From Limisphaerales bacterium (GTDB taxonomy: Bacteria; Verrucomicrobiota; Verrucomicrobiia; Limisphaerales; UBA11358), in NCBI GenBank assembly GCA_027451565.1, contig DAIDJC010000009.1, positions 1-28,651 on the forward strand: DNA of 28,651 nt. The letters run 5' to 3'. A program made the position numbers and the translations under genes. Each line of letters begins with the position of its first letter. Position 1 is the first letter of the stretch. Positions 6,578 to 14,494 of this stretch are shown piece by piece. The notes beneath the pieces are model-generated. The model ran no database searches, had not been told where the DNA came from, and worked only from the letters and a program-made list of their open reading frames with translations.

Positions 6578-6991
6578 ATGAACCAGTGGCGTTTCAAACT
6601 GTTGTATGACGGCGAGTGTCCGCTATGTCGGCGGGAGGCAAGATTTCTTGAAAAGCGCAATCGGAATGGCCGGCTGGCATTCGAGGATATTTCCGCAACC
6701 GGCTTTGATCCGGCTGTTTATGGGGTGAGCCAACAAGAATTGATGCGTGTCATCCACGGAGTTTTCCCGGATGGACGCATGGTCAAAAAAATGGCGGTTT
6801 TTCGTGAGGCCTACCGGGCGGTTGGGTTGGGATGGCTGCTGGCACCCACAGGATGGCCGGGTTTGAGATGGCTGGCCGACCGTGGATATGAATGGTTTGC
6901 GCGCAACAGACTGGCCATTGGCGGATTTCTGGGAAGGCAATGTGAATCGGGCGGTTGCCAGAATCCCCGATCTGATCCCAATCGCAAATAG
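6578..6991 (+). CDS. DCC-family (DUF393) thiol-disulfide oxidoreductase-like protein
   Basis: 137 residues from the ATG at 6578 (MNQWRFKLLYDGECPLC); a TTG six codons upstream is the alternative. The protein carries the family hallmark YDGECPLCRRE near the N-terminus, with a CxxC pair in a thioredoxin-like strand-turn-helix, followed by FLEKRNRNGRLAFEDIS. The middle motif GxxxxELMRVIHGVFPDGRMVKKMAVFREAYRAVG and the terminal LADRGYEWFARNR are also typical. The length is normal for DUF393. Function is not firmly known; a cytoplasmic or membrane-associated thiol-redox role is assumed. Related proteins are, as far as I recall, often encoded near photolyase and other light-response genes, which fits the divergent CarH-like regulator. 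The C-terminal Cys pair (QCESGGCQ) is extra and could be redox active. Confidence 0.88.
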   Translation: MNQWRFKLLYDGECPLCRREARFLEKRNRNGRLAFEDISATGFDPAVYGVSQQELMRVIHGVFPDGRMVKKMAVFREAYRAVGLGWLLAPTGWPGLRWLADRGYEWFARNRLAIGGFLGRQCESGGCQNPRSDPNRK

Positions 6992-7115
6992 CGGGACATG
7001 GCTGAGAGAAACAACACAGGAATGACCGTTTTCGGCTGCTATTTTAAGGATGCAAAATGCGGGGTGGCCAAAATGAGGCAAGTAATCAAAAGAGGGAAGG
7101 GATGATTAGCGGACC

Positions 7116-7847
7116 GTGAATGATAAAACCATAGAAGCAAAAAACCACAACACCGCCGTTCGGTCGAACAGCACAGCGGTGATGGTGGCTCGGGAGATTA
7201 TGAAGTCCTATGCGGGGCGGCCTGTATTGCGCGGAGTTTCCCTGGAGGTCTTTGCTGGTGAACGCCTGGCCCTGACCGGGGCATCCGGCAGCGGCAAATC
7301 CACACTGTTGAACTGTCTTGGGGGCGTGGATCGTCCCGATTCGGGGAGTATTCGCTTTAAAAACGTGGCCATGGAAACGCTTGATGCGGATGGATTGACC
7401 GAACTGCGGCGCCGCGAAATAGGCACCATATTTCAGTTTTTCCATCTTTTGCCGACTCTAAACGTGGCGGAGAATGTGGAGTTGCCGCTGCAATTGAACG
7501 GGGTGCCGGCGGCGGAGCGTGACCGCCGGGTCCTTTCGCTGCTGGAGCGTGTGGGCGTGCACGGGCGGGCGGAGGCCTATCCCGGGCAGCTTTCCGGTGG
7601 TGAAATGCAGCGTGTGGCGATTGCCCGGGCGCTGGCCCACAAGCCTGCGGTTTTACTGGCAGATGAGCCGACCGGCAACCTGGATTCACGCAATGGAGCA
7701 ATCATCCTCGAATTACTCCGTGAGATTTCGGATGAGACTGGCACGGCGTTGGTGCTGGTGACGCACAGCGTGGCGGCGGCGCAGATTTGCCATCGTGAAC
7801 TGTCGCTTTGCGATGGGCAGATTGGCGGGGGTGGCGTCAAGGATTGA
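7116..7847 (+). CDS. ABC transporter ATP-binding protein, LolD/MacB/AttE type
   Basis: 243 residues starting at GTG 7116; the ATG at 7182 would remove 22 polar residues before MVAREIMKSYAGRPVLRGVS and is equally possible. All ATPase motifs are intact: Walker A GASGSGKST, Q-loop FQFFHLLP, signature LSGGEMQRVAIARAL, Walker B VLLADEPTGNLD, and H-loop VTHS. The sequence TLNVAENVELPLQLNG and the DEPTGNLD form are typical of the LolD/MacB/FtsE branch that works with FtsX-like permeases. Its stop is followed after one base by the permease start, so the two are translated together. With the permease and AttH-like protein it forms an AttEFGH-like export or lipoprotein-handling system. The substrate cannot be told from sequence. 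Confidence 0.94.
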   Translation: MNDKTIEAKNHNTAVRSNSTAVMVAREIMKSYAGRPVLRGVSLEVFAGERLALTGASGSGKSTLLNCLGGVDRPDSGSIRFKNVAMETLDADGLTELRRREIGTIFQFFHLLPTLNVAENVELPLQLNGVPAAERDRRVLSLLERVGVHGRAEAYPGQLSGGEMQRVAIARALAHKPAVLLADEPTGNLDSRNGAIILELLREISDETGTALVLVTHSVAAAQICHRELSLCDGQIGGGGVKD

Positions 7848-7848
7848 C

Positions 7849-10509
7849 ATGGCGGGAATCAATCCATCCGTACTGCGCCTGCTTTGGACGCGCTTCGCCT
7901 GGCGGCACTGGAAGATGTCGCCTGTCTCCTCCTTTTTATTGCTGTTGATCCTGGCCACCGGTGTGGCTGCGTTTTTTTCCATCCGGCTCGCAAACCTGGC
8001 CGCGCTGGAAGGTTTTAAAAACTTCACCAGCCTGATCACCTCCCAGAGCGATGGCATTATCACCGCCCCGGTGGGCAAGTTGTCGGATGCCATCCTTCCA
8101 GAGTTGCGCCAATTGCTTGGCAATCTGCCGGTGAATTTGGTGCCGGTGCTGGAAACCAGCGCCGTTGAGCCGGGCGCCTCAGAGCCTCAGGCGATCGGTT
8201 CGCGCCCGACTTTTCAACTGGTCGGTTTGGATTTGCCGGCCCTGATGAACCTGGACGGCCAGGCTGATCATGAACCGGGCTGGTTTGGTTCCGGCACGAG
8301 CAGCCGGACGAATCAATCGCCCAACGGTTTTTCCACCATACTGCGCGATGGCATATCCGTTTTTGTAAACCCGTTCCTGGCGGGGCAGAAAGGTTTGAAG
8401 GTTGGGTCGCCTCTCACGTTGGTGATCAACGAGCATGAAGTAACATTGCGGGTTGCCGGCAATATTCCCACGGTTCCGGGTCAGGCAGCGGCGCCGCCCG
8501 ACCTGCTCATCATGGATTTGCCGGCTTTGCAACGATTGACCGACCAACCCGGACAGTTGGACCGGGTGGAATTCGTGCTGGAAGAAGGCCCGCATCGAGA
8601 GGAACAGTGGCAGCAGGCCAGGCAAAAGCTGGAGTCGGCCAATCCTGCGGGCCACCCCCGGTGGGTGGTGGGTTCCCCGTCAACCCGTAGGGCGGCCGCA
8701 GCCACCATGACCGGCGCTTTTCGTTTAAACCTGACCATTCTATCGCTGCTGGCTTTGCTAGTGGGACTTTACCTTGTTTTTCAGGGATTGGATGGCGCGG
8801 TGGTTCGCCGTCGGGGTGAAATTGCCGTGCTGCGCTCATTGGGCGTCACCTCGGGCCAGATTCAAGTCGCGTGGCTGGTGGAGGCTGCGTGCATGGGGCT
8901 GGCGGGGGGAGCGATCGGGCTGGTCTTGGGCTGGGTGGGGGCCCAGTTTGCGGTGAAAATGGTCACGCGCACCGTGAATGCGCTTTATTTTTCCAGCTCC
9001 GCGCATTCAGCGCCGTTTGATTTTGGCGAGGCAGGCATGGCACTGGCTTTGTCCCTGGTGGCAGGTCTTTTCGCGGGGTGGCGGCCTGCGCGCGCAGCGG
9101 CCAACACGCCGCCCGCCCAAATTGCCGTCCGGGCCGGGGCCGTTCCTTATCCCGGTGGAATGCTGTTGCGCCAGCCGCAGTTGGGTTTCCTGCTTGCGAT
9201 CCTTGGAACCGTGCTCATCTGTTTTCCACCAGTGCGGCTTGCTGGTGGCGGGCGATTACCCGTGGCGGCTTATGGCGCAGCCTTGTGCTGGATTTTTGGT
9301 GCCGGGATTTTTTCCGGCTCCTTCCTGTCATGGTTGGGCGGGAGCCTGTCTCGATTTCAAATCAATTCAGTCCCGCTGCGGTTGGCGTGCAGTCACCTGC
9401 GCGAGCCCAGCGGACGGCACCGGCTTCTTGTGGCAAGCCTGGTCTGTGCGATTGGCATGACAGCCGGCATGGCAATACTGGTCGGCAGTTTTGACGCCAC
9501 CATGCGAGGATGGATTGCCCGGACCTTTCAAGCAGACCTCTATATTTCCAGCGATGGCGCCCAAACCGCGTCATCTTCCAGCCGCATATCCCAGCCAACG
9601 TGGAGGCAGGTTGTGACCCTTCCGTGCGTGGAGCGCGCCAATATCATTCAAGTGATGGATATCAAGCTTGGGGGAGCGAGCACCTTGCTGGTGGGAAACA
9701 GACTCTCGTTCTTTCGCGATTATGCCCATCCGGCGTGGGTTCAGCCACCGCTCAGTGACGAAGTGTTTGATCCCGCCCGGAACAGCCGGCTGGCCCTGGC
9801 GAGCGAGGCTTTTTCCGAGCGATTCCAACTTCATCGCGGCGACGAGGTTCGCGTGCCCACTCCGGGTGGATTCCAGCGTGTGACACTTGCGGGGATTTTT
9901 TCTGATTATGGCAATGAACGGGGATCGCTTTTGATTGAACAGGGGCAATTCGCACAATGGTATGGAAATGAACTTGCCGCGAGCCTGATCCTTGCGCTCA
10001 AGCCGGGCTGGGATGCGGAAGCGGTGCGTGCAGAGCTGCGCGCGGGGCATCCCGGCCTGGGGGTGTTCACAAGCAGGTACCTGCGCGGCGAGTCGCTTCG
10101 GATTTTTCACCAGACCTTCGCCGTGACCTACGCCTTGGAATTGATAGGGGTCGTGGTTGCCATCGCGGGGCTGGCTTTCACAATGGCGAGCCTGCTCTGG
10201 GAACGTCGCAATGATATGAACACCTTGCGGGCGCTTGGCCTGAGACGCGGGGAACTGGCGCGGGCGGCGGCGTGGGAGGGCGCGCTCACGGCGGTGGCAG
10301 GAGTATTTTGGGGGCTGGCCGTGAGCCTGGCCCTGGGTTGGCTCCTGATTTACCGCATTAACAAGCAAACCTTTGGATGGACCTTGCAGACCGCCCGTCC
10401 CTGGGGACAGCTCTGCGCCCTGGCCTTGCTGGTGCTGTTCAGCGCCGTGGTGGCCGGTTGGTGCACCGGGAGATGGGGCGCGCGCCTCCCCGCTGAACGG
10501 GAGGAATGA
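7849..10509 (+). CDS. FtsX-like ABC permease, two modules fused (AttF/AttG type)
   Basis: 886 residues from the ATG at 7849, chosen because AAGGA lies a few bases ahead and the ATPase stop ends one base upstream; frame-open GTG/ATG codons inside the ATPase gene are less likely. One N-terminal helix (about 26-43, SFLLLLILATGVAAFF) is followed by a periplasmic domain of about 240 residues. Then come four to five helices with the FtsX core (GEIAVLRSLGVTSGQI), a mid-protein helix pair, a second N-terminal-type helix (LVASLVCAIGMTAGMAILVG), a second periplasmic domain, and a C-terminal FtsX core (RRNDMNTLRALGLRRGEL) with three more helices. That makes about ten helices, a tandem duplication like other fused AttF-AttG or YbbP-type permeases. 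It partners the upstream ATPase. The stop overlaps the start region of the AttH-like gene. Confidence 0.92.
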   Translation: MAGINPSVLRLLWTRFAWRHWKMSPVSSFLLLLILATGVAAFFSIRLANLAALEGFKNFTSLITSQSDGIITAPVGKLSDAILPELRQLLGNLPVNLVPVLETSAVEPGASEPQAIGSRPTFQLVGLDLPALMNLDGQADHEPGWFGSGTSSRTNQSPNGFSTILRDGISVFVNPFLAGQKGLKVGSPLTLVINEHEVTLRVAGNIPTVPGQAAAPPDLLIMDLPALQRLTDQPGQLDRVEFVLEEGPHREEQWQQARQKLESANPAGHPRWVVGSPSTRRAAAATMTGAFRLNLTILSLLALLVGLYLVFQGLDGAVVRRRGEIAVLRSLGVTSGQIQVAWLVEAACMGLAGGAIGLVLGWVGAQFAVKMVTRTVNALYFSSSAHSAPFDFGEAGMALALSLVAGLFAGWRPARAAANTPPAQIAVRAGAVPYPGGMLLRQPQLGFLLAILGTVLICFPPVRLAGGGRLPVAAYGAALCWIFGAGIFSGSFLSWLGGSLSRFQINSVPLRLACSHLREPSGRHRLLVASLVCAIGMTAGMAILVGSFDATMRGWIARTFQADLYISSDGAQTASSSSRISQPTWRQVVTLPCVERANIIQVMDIKLGGASTLLVGNRLSFFRDYAHPAWVQPPLSDEVFDPARNSRLALASEAFSERFQLHRGDEVRVPTPGGFQRVTLAGIFSDYGNERGSLLIEQGQFAQWYGNELAASLILALKPGWDAEAVRAELRAGHPGLGVFTSRYLRGESLRIFHQTFAVTYALELIGVVVAIAGLAFTMASLLWERRNDMNTLRALGLRRGELARAAAWEGALTAVAGVFWGLAVSLALGWLLIYRINKQTFGWTLQTARPWGQLCALALLVLFSAVVAGWCTGRWGARLPAEREE

Positions 10510-10511
10510 CC

Positions 10512-11714
10512 ATGAACTCAAAAAGGATCAGTTTTAATTCGACCAAAGTCTTTGTCATCCGCTTTGGCGCAATGGTAATGTTGATGGGTTGCTTGAGCCG
10601 TGCCGCAGGGTTTTCAGGCCAGACCAAGGATGGATTTGCCATTCCTCAACCGGGCCGCCACTTCGTTTTTCCGCGCGATCATGGCAGCCACCCGGATTTT
10701 GCCATCGAATGGTGGTACATCACCGGGCACCTGTCCGCGCCCAATGAGAGGCAATTTGGTTTTCAAGCCACCTTTTTCCGCCTGGCGCTTGCGCCGCCTG
10801 GCGCCGTAGTGCGTTCCTCATCCGCCGCATTTGGCAGCCAGCAAATTTACATGGCGCACATGGCCTTGGTGGACAAAAACTCCGGCAGGTTTGTCTATCA
10901 GGAAAGGTTGAACCGCGACGGATGGGATGCCTATTCCTCCACCAACACCCTTGATGTGCGAAACGGAAACTGGTCACTCAGGCTTCTGTCCGGGAAAACA
11001 AATGATTTTGCCAATGATTCTGACAATGTTTCTGAAAAAATTGAGTTGCAGGCCAGCATAGGCGCAGACGCCAGCTTTGATTTGGATTTGAAACCCCAGA
11101 AACCGCTGGTCGTATTCGGCGTGGATGGCGTCTCCCGCAAAGCATCAGACCCCGCTGCGGCGAGTCATTATTTGACCTATCCGCTGCTGGCTGTGAAAGG
11201 CTGGCTGAATCCCGGGGAAACCAACCTGGCCGTTGCCGGGCAGGCTTGGATGGATCATGAATTCAGCAGCAGTCAGCTCGGGGCGGGCCAAGTAGGATGG
11301 GATTGGCTAAGCCTGCAACTTGAGGACGGGAGGGAATTGATGGCTTACCGCATGCGACGCAACGATGGTTCGACCGATCCATTTTCCACCGTGGCGTGGA
11401 TAGACCAGGCCGGAAAGGTTCTCCAGGTGGGCCCACGGGATTTCAAGTGGACGATCCTGGACCATTGGCACAGCACGCATACACAGGCTGACTACCCTTC
11501 GCTGGTGAAGTTGGAGGCCCTCAATCCGTTCACTGGCAGGGTGGAAACGTTTATTGTCCAGCCTTTTGTGGCGGATCAGGAACTGGCGGGCCGATCAGGG
11601 CAGGCAGCTTATTGGGAAGGAGCCAGCAGGGTGTTGGATGTCAATAAAAAGCAAATTGGGCTGGCTTACATGGAGCTTACCGGGTATGCAAAAAGCCTTA
11701 ATGGCAGATTGTAA
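10512..11714 (+). CDS. AttH/CrtC-family lipocalin-like protein, probable lipoprotein
   Basis: 400 residues from the ATG at 10512. An ATG at 10506 overlaps the permease stop (ATGA), but GGAGG at 10499-10503 is well spaced only for 10512. The N-terminus is a signal sequence with a lipobox-like LMGC, suggesting a lipid anchor. The family signature follows: FPRDHGSHPDFAIEWWYITG, then GFQATFFRLAL. Later come VAGQAWMDHEFSSSQL and GWDWLSLQLEDGRELMAYRM, both diagnostic of the AttH / carotenoid 1,2-hydratase (CrtC) fold of two lipocalin-like barrels. CrtC adds water to acyclic carotenoids; AttH proteins sit with attEFG ABC genes and have no settled role. The gene context (ATPase and FtsX permease directly upstream) points to the AttH branch. 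I would expect it at the periplasmic face, handling a hydrophobic substrate with the transporter. Confidence 0.92.
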   Translation: MNSKRISFNSTKVFVIRFGAMVMLMGCLSRAAGFSGQTKDGFAIPQPGRHFVFPRDHGSHPDFAIEWWYITGHLSAPNERQFGFQATFFRLALAPPGAVVRSSSAAFGSQQIYMAHMALVDKNSGRFVYQERLNRDGWDAYSSTNTLDVRNGNWSLRLLSGKTNDFANDSDNVSEKIELQASIGADASFDLDLKPQKPLVVFGVDGVSRKASDPAAASHYLTYPLLAVKGWLNPGETNLAVAGQAWMDHEFSSSQLGAGQVGWDWLSLQLEDGRELMAYRMRRNDGSTDPFSTVAWIDQAGKVLQVGPRDFKWTILDHWHSTHTQADYPSLVKLEALNPFTGRVETFIVQPFVADQELAGRSGQAAYWEGASRVLDVNKKQIGLAYMELTGYAKSLNGRL

Positions 11715-11761
11715 CCGGCGCTCATCCAAAAAATGAAAAATGCATTGGCTTATATTGGTTC

Positions 11762-12397
11762 ATGAGTGAGCGCATACCCATTTTTCCGCTTGGTGTGGTG
11801 GTTTTTCCCGGACAGGACCTGAACCTGCATATTTTTGAGCCGCGTTACAAGCAATTGATCCAAGACACGGCCAAGACAAAAATGCCTTTTGGCATTCCCG
11901 TTGTTTTGGAAAAAACCATTGGGAATTGGGGGACATTGGTGGAGTTGGTTGAAATCGCCAACGTGGAGGCGGATGGCCAGATGGATATCCGGACCAGGGG
12001 CCTGCGGATTTTTCGAATTCAACAGTTGCACGCAACGCATCCCGGAAAATTATATGGCTCGGCAGACGTGGAATACCCGTCGGAAAATATGGCGGGAGAT
12101 GCCAAGGTGATGCGGGCCGTCGTGGCGGGAATCCGGAAACTTCATGCGCTGTTGAAGGTGAGGAAGTCTTTTTCCAAACCACTGGCCGAGCTCACGAGCG
12201 GCGATGTGGCTCAGCATGCCGGGTTGTCGCTCAAGCAGGAGTATGAAATGCTGGTTTTGATGGATGAAGGTGAGCGGCAAAAGTACCTGCTTCGCCATCT
12301 GGAAAAAGCGCTGCCGGTGGTGGCTCAAATGGAGTTGCTCAAGGAAAAGGTCAAGCTCAATGGCCATTTCAAATCCATTCCCGGTTTGGAAGCCTGA
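11762..12397 (+). CDS. Lon protease N-terminal domain-like protein (LON substrate-binding domain)
   Basis: 211 residues made up almost only of a Lon N-domain (PF02190 type): RIPIFPLGVVVFPGQDLNLHIFEPRY is the typical opening, followed by KMPFGIPVVLEK, LVELVEIANVEADGQMDIRTRGLRIFRI and a helical second half (LSLKQEYEMLVLMDEGERQKYLLRHLEKALPVV). No AAA+ or Ser-Lys protease domain follows, so this is a stand-alone substrate-binding module as found in many bacteria. Its role is unknown; adaptor or chaperone-like functions have been suggested for such proteins. No Shine-Dalgarno site is visible. It starts 47 bases after the AttH-like gene on the same strand and could be read through from it. Confidence 0.92.
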   Translation: MSERIPIFPLGVVVFPGQDLNLHIFEPRYKQLIQDTAKTKMPFGIPVVLEKTIGNWGTLVELVEIANVEADGQMDIRTRGLRIFRIQQLHATHPGKLYGSADVEYPSENMAGDAKVMRAVVAGIRKLHALLKVRKSFSKPLAELTSGDVAQHAGLSLKQEYEMLVLMDEGERQKYLLRHLEKALPVVAQMELLKEKVKLNGHFKSIPGLEA

Positions 12398-12547
12398 GCC
12401 GTGGTCGGTATGGAATATAGGATTTGATTCCGGATTTGGCTGAAACACGCCTGCAAACCATCTGCAACCCGGGTCTGTGGTTGCGCGCGAGTGTGCCGGG
12501 AAAAGGATTTTGGATTTTTTATCGCATTTATTTCATTACAAATCCAT

Positions 12548-12575
12548 TTGACACAAAAGCCGGTCTGGTTATCTT
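12548..12575 (+). promoter_or_regulatory. candidate sigma70-type promoter of the Pro/Ala-rich gene
   Basis: A perfect -35 TTGACA (12548-12553) is separated by 16 bases from TATCTT (12570-12575), which matches the -10 consensus at 4 of 6 positions. The start codon of the next gene is 13 bases further, implying a very short leader. Confidence 0.5.
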
Positions 12576-12588
12576 GATTTAAACATAT

Positions 12589-13062
12589 ATGGCGGATTTA
12601 CCTTCAAACAATCCATTGCCGGGGGCTCCCACCGGGGCAGAGCCCTTGAAGAAATCAACGGGCAAAGTGCAGCCCAAAAAGGAGACGGTCCGGATAAATC
12701 TTCCGCCCAAGCCCACGGCTGCGCCCACCATCAAGCTGCCCACGTTGCCGCCCGGCGGCCCGACCGGTGCTCCCAGTCCGGCTTTTGCGGCCTCCAAGCC
12801 AACTTCTGCCCCGCCCAAGCCCGCCACAGCGGCGCCTGCGGTGCCCGGGACGTCCACCCCCACCAAAACCGGCGCAGCTCCCGTTTCAGCCCAGCGTCCC
12901 GCCGCCGCCCAGCGCCCAGCTGCCAGTTCTGGTTCATCTGCCATCAAACCCATTGACACCATGCTCATCTATGCAGCCGCCGTGGCTGGATTGGTTTCCG
13001 TGGGCTGTGTGGTTTGGGTGTTCCTGACACTCAAAGGCGTTGTGGAAAATTTCACAAGCTGA
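12589..13062 (+). CDS. Pro/Ala/Thr-rich protein with one C-terminal transmembrane helix
   Basis: 157 residues. About residues 1-120 are low-complexity, rich in Pro, Ala, Lys and Thr (for example TVRINLPPKPTAAPTIKLP and KPTSAPPKPATAAPAVPG), and expected to be disordered. One hydrophobic helix follows (about 125-148, MLIYAAAVAGLVSVGCVVWV) with a short tail. With no signal peptide, the disordered part should be cytoplasmic and the protein membrane-anchored. The RINLPPKP-type repeats recall small proteins of unknown function seen in Verrucomicrobiota. I cannot assign a role. The thioredoxin gene starts 58 bases downstream. A possible promoter lies just upstream. Confidence 0.78.
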   Translation: MADLPSNNPLPGAPTGAEPLKKSTGKVQPKKETVRINLPPKPTAAPTIKLPTLPPGGPTGAPSPAFAASKPTSAPPKPATAAPAVPGTSTPTKTGAAPVSAQRPAAAQRPAASSGSSAIKPIDTMLIYAAAVAGLVSVGCVVWVFLTLKGVVENFTS

Positions 13063-13120
13063 TTTTTTGGAGCTTATTTTTAAAATATTTTTGGAATAAT
13101 CATTTACCCGCCCGCTTTTT

Positions 13121-13453
13121 ATGGCATCACCACTTATCGTCACGCTCAACCAGGCTAATTTTGAAAGCGAAGTCTTGAAATCCAGCGCGCCAGTCTTGGT
13201 GGATTTTTGGGCCGAATGGTGCGGTCCATGCAAGATGATCGCCCCGGTGCTTGACGAGTTGGCCCAGGAATTTCAGGGCCGCTTGAAAATTGCCAAGGTT
13301 GACGTGGATCAAAACCAGGTTTTGGCCACGCAGTTTCAAATCAATTCCATTCCCACACTGCTGGTCTTTAAAAACGGACAGGTGACGGAGCACATGCTGG
13401 GAGCGAAAAGCAAGCGCGACCTGAAAGCCTCCCTGGACCGGGCCTTGGCCTGA
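13121..13453 (+). CDS. trxA: thioredoxin
   Basis: 110 residues, normal for thioredoxin. Active site WCGPCK sits in the conserved VLVDFWAEWCGPCKMIAPVL segment, followed by AKVDVDQNQVLATQFQINSIPTLLVF with the cis-Pro of the IPT motif. It lacks a signal peptide, so it is cytoplasmic and would reduce protein disulfides with electrons from thioredoxin reductase. The start at 13121 is followed by SPLIVTLNQANFESEV, the usual N-terminal strand and helix. The next gene begins nine bases after the stop, so they are probably in one transcript. Confidence 0.97.
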   Translation: MASPLIVTLNQANFESEVLKSSAPVLVDFWAEWCGPCKMIAPVLDELAQEFQGRLKIAKVDVDQNQVLATQFQINSIPTLLVFKNGQVTEHMLGAKSKRDLKASLDRALA

Positions 13454-13462
13454 TTTGCGGGT

Positions 13463-14491
13463 ATGTCCTGGTTGGTCACTCCCGGTTCGTTGAATCGCCG
13501 GGCAGAGTTGTATGATCAACTGGGTTCCATGATTGCTGCCGGTGTTCCCCTTTTGAAAAGCCTCGAAATGGCGGGACGCCAAAGCAGGTCCGGCGCGACC
13601 CGGCGATATCTCGCCCGTCTGGCTGGGGAGATCAATGCAGGATTTACTCTCACCGATTCCATGGCCCGTGTTCATGGATGGCTGCCGGAATTTGACCGTG
13701 CGATTTTATCCGTGGGTGAACAAAGCGGAAGGCTGGACAGCAGCTTCAAATTGCTTGGGCAATTCTGCGCGGCCCGCTCCCGGATTATCCGGGACACCAT
13801 TTCCGGGATGTTCATGACATTGGTCACCCTGCATGTTTTTTTGCTTATTTTTCCCCTGGGTTTACTGATTCAATTTGTGGTGGACGGGTTCATGAACCAG
13901 CATGGGGCGTCGTTTTTTCCATTTTTGTTGGAGAAGGGCCTTGTTTTTGGTGGATTGTACGGGGCGGTTTTTTTCCTGGTTTTTGCCTGCCAGGGGCGGC
14001 GTGGATTGCAGTGGCGTGCGTTTGTGGAGAGCCTCTTTCAATTTGCGCCGTTTTTGAGGACGGGCCTGCGGTCGCTTGCCTTATCCCGGCTCTCGGCCTC
14101 GCTGGAAGCGCTTTTGAATGCCGGGGTGAATGTGACTCGGGCCTGGGAAATTGCCGCGGGGGCGGCCGGGTCCCCGCGCTTGCTGCGGGAGGTTCAATCC
14201 TGGCCTCCGCAATTTGAGGCGGGAGAAACACCCTCCGGGCTCATCAACCAGTCCCGATGTTTTCCAGAAGTGTTTGCCAACCTCTACCAAACCGGTGAAA
14301 TCAGCGGCAAACTGGATGAAACCCTTGGTCGTTTGCAGGTTTATTACCAGGAGGAGGGTTTCCGGAATTTAAAACTATTTTCACGCATTCTTAACGGGGT
14401 GATATATGCCGCCGTGGTGATCACGGTGGCCATTAATATCATCCAATTCTGGATGCATTATTATGCGGCGGCATTGTCCGCAGGCGGATGA
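13463..14491 (+). CDS. type II secretion system F (GspF/PilC) family membrane protein
   Basis: 342 residues with two T2SSF domains. The first (about 12-130) starts RAELYDQLGSMIAAGVPLLKSLEMA and contains the GFTLTDSM and VGEQSGRLDSSFKLL motifs. Then come helices at about 115-140 and 153-177. The second domain (about 200-320) has LALSRLSASLEALLNAGVNVTRAWEIA and LYQTGEISGKLDETLGRLQVYY. A terminal helix (about 308-332) completes the three-helix topology of inner-membrane platform proteins for pili and type II secretion. No GspE, GspD or pseudopilin gene is near, so it is an orphan here. At 342 residues it is shorter than the usual 400 because the N-terminal extension is lacking. It sits between thioredoxin and a PLP enzyme with nine- and three-base gaps, an odd setting. 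Confidence 0.88.
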   Translation: MSWLVTPGSLNRRAELYDQLGSMIAAGVPLLKSLEMAGRQSRSGATRRYLARLAGEINAGFTLTDSMARVHGWLPEFDRAILSVGEQSGRLDSSFKLLGQFCAARSRIIRDTISGMFMTLVTLHVFLLIFPLGLLIQFVVDGFMNQHGASFFPFLLEKGLVFGGLYGAVFFLVFACQGRRGLQWRAFVESLFQFAPFLRTGLRSLALSRLSASLEALLNAGVNVTRAWEIAAGAAGSPRLLREVQSWPPQFEAGETPSGLINQSRCFPEVFANLYQTGEISGKLDETLGRLQVYYQEEGFRNLKLFSRILNGVIYAAVVITVAINIIQFWMHYYAAALSAGG

Positions 14492-14494
14492 TGA

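Noticed and set aside
6306..6660. Minus-strand frames in the carH-DCC interval
   Set aside because: Composition and lack of any motif suggest chance; one overlaps the DCC start antisense.
7022..7105. 27-codon frame between the DCC gene and the ABC ATPase
   Set aside because: It begins with ATG and contains two Cys but has no ribosome site or recognisable pattern; length is within chance.
9571..10521. Long minus-strand frame (316 codons) opposite the permease gene
   Set aside because: It is antisense to a clear FtsX-like permease; long shadow frames are common in GC-rich genes.
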